From JAZRWQ01 sp045599805 (GTDB lineage: Bacteria > Bacillota > Clostridia > Oscillospirales > UMGS1783): a stretch of 6,834 nucleotides of DNA. The stretch spans positions 1 to 6,834 of the forward strand of contig JAZRWQ010000015.1 in NCBI GenBank assembly GCA_045599805.1. The letters run 5' to 3'. A program made the translations under genes and the position numbers. The notes under the pieces were generated by a model. The model made no database searches, was not told where the DNA came from, and worked only from the letters and a program-made list of their open reading frames with translations. Below are positions 5,928 through 6,834 of this stretch, in pieces. Numbering within the stretch: position 1 is the first letter of the stretch; each line of letters starts with the position of its first letter.

Positions 5928-6496
5928 TCTTCATAATCGAGTATGTTTTCAACAGTCTGTACCGGGGTTCCTGCTTGAACCTTGCCGAGCACCGGGATCC
6001 AGTTATTTGACTTAGGAAGTTCTATTGTTTTTTTATTGCTCTCACAAATAAGATAATCTATTGTAACCTTGAAATAATCTGCAATCATTCTGAGGGAGGC
6101 AATATCCGGTTCAAACATACCGTTTTCCCAATTTGATAATGTCCCTTGTGAAATATTCATTTTTTTAGCAAATTGACACTGATTTAACCCGGCATTTTGC
6201 CGCAATTCCCTTAACCGATTTAACATAATAACATTTTTTTCTTTTTCATGGGCTAACTCTTTGCCATTCACCGGGATCCGATTTACGGATGATGGCTGCA
6301 CAATATATTTTTCATGACCGAGTAAGTAATCTATTGTAACCTCAAAATAATCGGCAAGTTTTGACACTGTGTCGAAGTCTGGCTCGCTTTGACCTTTCTC
6401 GTATCTTACATAAGATGTTCGGTTTACACCTATTTGTTCGGCAACGTCCTTTTGTAAGACGTTCTTTTTTAATCTTAATTCTTTTAATCTATTCAT
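5615..6496 (-). CDS. LexA-like S24 repressor with two HTH domains
   Basis: This is a DNA-binding repressor of the cI/LexA class, expected to hold the element dormant and to self-cleave when RecA is activated. The 293 residues contain an Xre-type HTH at 1-60 (RLKELRLKKNVLQKDVAEQI), a second related HTH at 92-150 (RLRELRQNAGLNQCQFAKKM) and an S24 peptidase domain from about 167 to 293. The putative cleavage site is A175-G176 in GKVQAGTP; the catalytic pair is S210 in KGSSMEP and K247 in EATVKKI, as in LexA. Family members usually have one HTH, so the extra one is unusual and appears to come from an internal duplication of about 91-93 codons. The start is the ATG at 6496-6494 with GAGG (6505-6508) upstream; M91 is an in-frame Met just before HTH2. 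It follows the other repressor by 25 bp. Confidence 0.93.
   Translation of the reverse strand: MNRLKELRLKKNVLQKDVAEQIGVNRTSYVRYEKGQSEPDFDTVSKLADYFEVTIDYLLGHEKYIVQPSSVNRIPVNGKELAHEKEKNVIMLNRLRELRQNAGLNQCQFAKKMNISQGTLSNWENGMFEPDIASLRMIADYFKVTIDYLICESNKKTIELPKSNNWIPVLGKVQAGTPVQTVENILDYEEISDELAASGEYVALKIKGSSMEPKMSDGDVVIVRLQEDIENGQIAVVMVNGDEATVKKIKNAPEGIILIPLNPSFETMFYSQDEIQSLPVRIFGRVVELRAKF
5978..6223. repeat. Internal repeat 2: HTH2 plus start of S24 domain
   Basis: Codons 92-173 of the two-HTH repressor are homologous to codons 1-80. DNA matches include TAATCTATTGTAACCT at 6054-6069 (repeated at 6327-6342, offset 273) and CACCGGGATCC at 5990-6000 (repeated at 6269-6279, offset 279). The protein matches are YFKVTIDYLI against YFEVTIDYLL and NNWIPVLGK against VNRIPVNGK. 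Confidence 0.8.
6257..6496. repeat. Internal repeat 1: HTH1 plus remnant of S24 start
   Basis: Codons 1-80 encode an HTH, a linker and the residues IPVNGKE, which correspond to the first strand of an S24 domain (IPVLGKV in copy 2). The S24 homology then stops and the frame runs through a short charged linker (about 81-90) into the second HTH. This fits a repressor truncated just inside its S24 domain and joined to the next one. Confidence 0.75.
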
Positions 6497-6501
6497 TTAG
6501 T

Positions 6502-6523
6502 TTACCTCATTATTTTCCTCCTT
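6502..6523 (-). promoter_or_regulatory. Strong ribosome site with ATG-AGG-TAA two-codon frame
   Basis: On the minus strand AAGGAGG (6517-6523) overlaps the upstream repressor's TAA stop and is followed after 6 nt by ATG-AGG-TAA (6510-6502). The real start of the two-HTH repressor is 5 nt further on, at 6496, with a weaker GAGG (6505-6508) 8 nt before it. The corresponding junction after the other repressor copy (about 5604-5620) has AAGGAG followed by the ATG of the membrane protein with no mini frame. Confidence 0.5.
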
Positions 6524-6834
6524 AAAATTTTGCTCGAAGTTCAACAACCCTGCCGAAGATCCGCACCGGTAAGGCTGAAATATCATCATTGCTGTAAAAT
6601 ATCGGTTCGAAAGCAGAGTTAAGAGGAATTAACATGAGCCCTTCTGGGCTTTTTTTAATTTTTTTAACGGTGGCTTCATCACCGTTTACCATAACGACAG
6701 CGATCTGCCCGCTGTCTATATCCTCCTGCAGGCGAACGATGACAACATCACCGTCCGACATTTTGGGCTCCATGCTGGAGCCTTTTATTTTTAGGGCAAC
6801 GTATTCGCCGGAGGCGGCGAGCTCATCGGAGATC
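6522..6834 (-). CDS. Second LexA-like S24 repressor, 5' part beyond the window
   Basis: Only the last 103 or so residues are visible; the frame stays open to the window edge, from ISDELAASGEYVALKIKGSS through the stop at 6524-6522. The ATG at 6773 is an internal Met (the M of GSSMEP), not a start. The catalytic Ser (KGSSM) and Lys (EATVKKI) are both present, so the domain looks functional. It is 89/103 identical to the neighbouring repressor by hand count, with the first 39 visible residues identical. The N-terminal part, presumably with one HTH, and the cleavage site are outside the window. It precedes the two-HTH repressor by 25 bp and is probably in the same operon. Confidence 0.93.
   Translation of the reverse strand, partial: ISDELAASGEYVALKIKGSSMEPKMSDGDVVIVRLQEDIDSGQIAVVMVNGDEATVKKIKKSPEGLMLIPLNSAFEPIFYSNDDISALPVRIFGRVVELRAKF

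Larger units (their letters stand above)
3792..6834. mobile_element. End of an integrative element (prophage or ICE) in tRNA-Lys, partial
   Basis: The segment contains arm-type repeats, a complete tyrosine integrase, a small membrane protein and two LexA-like S24 repressors, all on the minus strand and closely spaced, directly beyond an intact tRNA gene. An int plus S24-repressor module is typical of temperate phages and of some ICEs. No structural, packaging, relaxase or conjugation gene is visible, so the type of element stays open. The left boundary is inferred to fall within the tRNA 3' end; the right end is outside the window. Confidence 0.82.

Noticed and set aside
5615..6226. M91 as the true start of the two-HTH repressor (start at 6226)
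   Set aside because: No convincing ribosome site precedes it, whereas the frame upstream encodes a full HTH homologous to the second one. It may be the relic start of one fused partner or a minor internal start.
6637..6659. Antisense hairpin AGCCC-TTCT-GGGCT with T-run in the partial repressor, and a weaker one at 5731-5752 in its paralogue
   Set aside because: The stems are only 3-5 bp and the T-run comes from lysine codons. The paralogue does not preserve the stem well, so I do not call terminators.
6522..6773. An 83-residue gene starting at the ATG at 6773
   Set aside because: The frame is open to the window edge and the Met is the conserved residue after the catalytic serine (GSSMEP). 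It is the tail of a longer repressor gene cut by the window, not a small gene.

Overview
The window reads as a low-to-moderate GC Firmicute chromosome, most likely a Clostridia-type gut anaerobe. This rests on near-consensus sigma-A promoters with 17-bp spacers, GGAG/AGGAG ribosome sites, a PcrA-type UvrD helicase with a C-terminal Tudor-like tail, and tRNA genes that encode their CCA ends. The organism assignment is inference; no marker gene fixes the genus.

Left part (1-3816) is ordinary chromosome. Reading leftward on the minus strand are pcrA (181-2547), then tRNA-Leu(CAA) (46-132) with its own promoter, then an intrinsic terminator (10-41). Reading rightward are pdxA (2671-3669) and tRNA-Lys(TTT) (3741-3816) with its own promoter, then a terminator (3821-3868). 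pcrA and pdxA diverge from a 123-bp spacer that holds two back-to-back promoters whose -35 boxes are only 5 bp apart.

Right part (about 3792 to the window edge) is one end of an integrative element, a prophage or ICE, inserted at the 3' end of tRNA-Lys. Just past the tRNA and its terminator lies a cluster of TGATGTA repeats that look like integrase arm-binding sites. Four minus-strand genes with 13-29 bp gaps follow. In transcription order they are the C-terminal part of a LexA-like S24 repressor (cut by the window edge), a second S24 repressor with two HTH domains, a small three-helix membrane protein of unknown function, and a complete tyrosine integrase. The other end of the element is outside the window.

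The most interesting part is the repressor region. The two S24 repressors are a tandem duplication with an exact 907-bp period, including a 56-bp perfect DNA match. The intact one also carries an internal duplication of its HTH and the first residues of the S24 domain, which suggests an in-frame fusion of two former repressor genes. Other notable points are a near-perfect intrinsic terminator antisense inside the integrase gene, a two-codon ATG-AGG-TAA reading frame at the repressor junction, and the Cys/His-rich membrane protein in the position where temperate phages often carry superinfection-exclusion genes.
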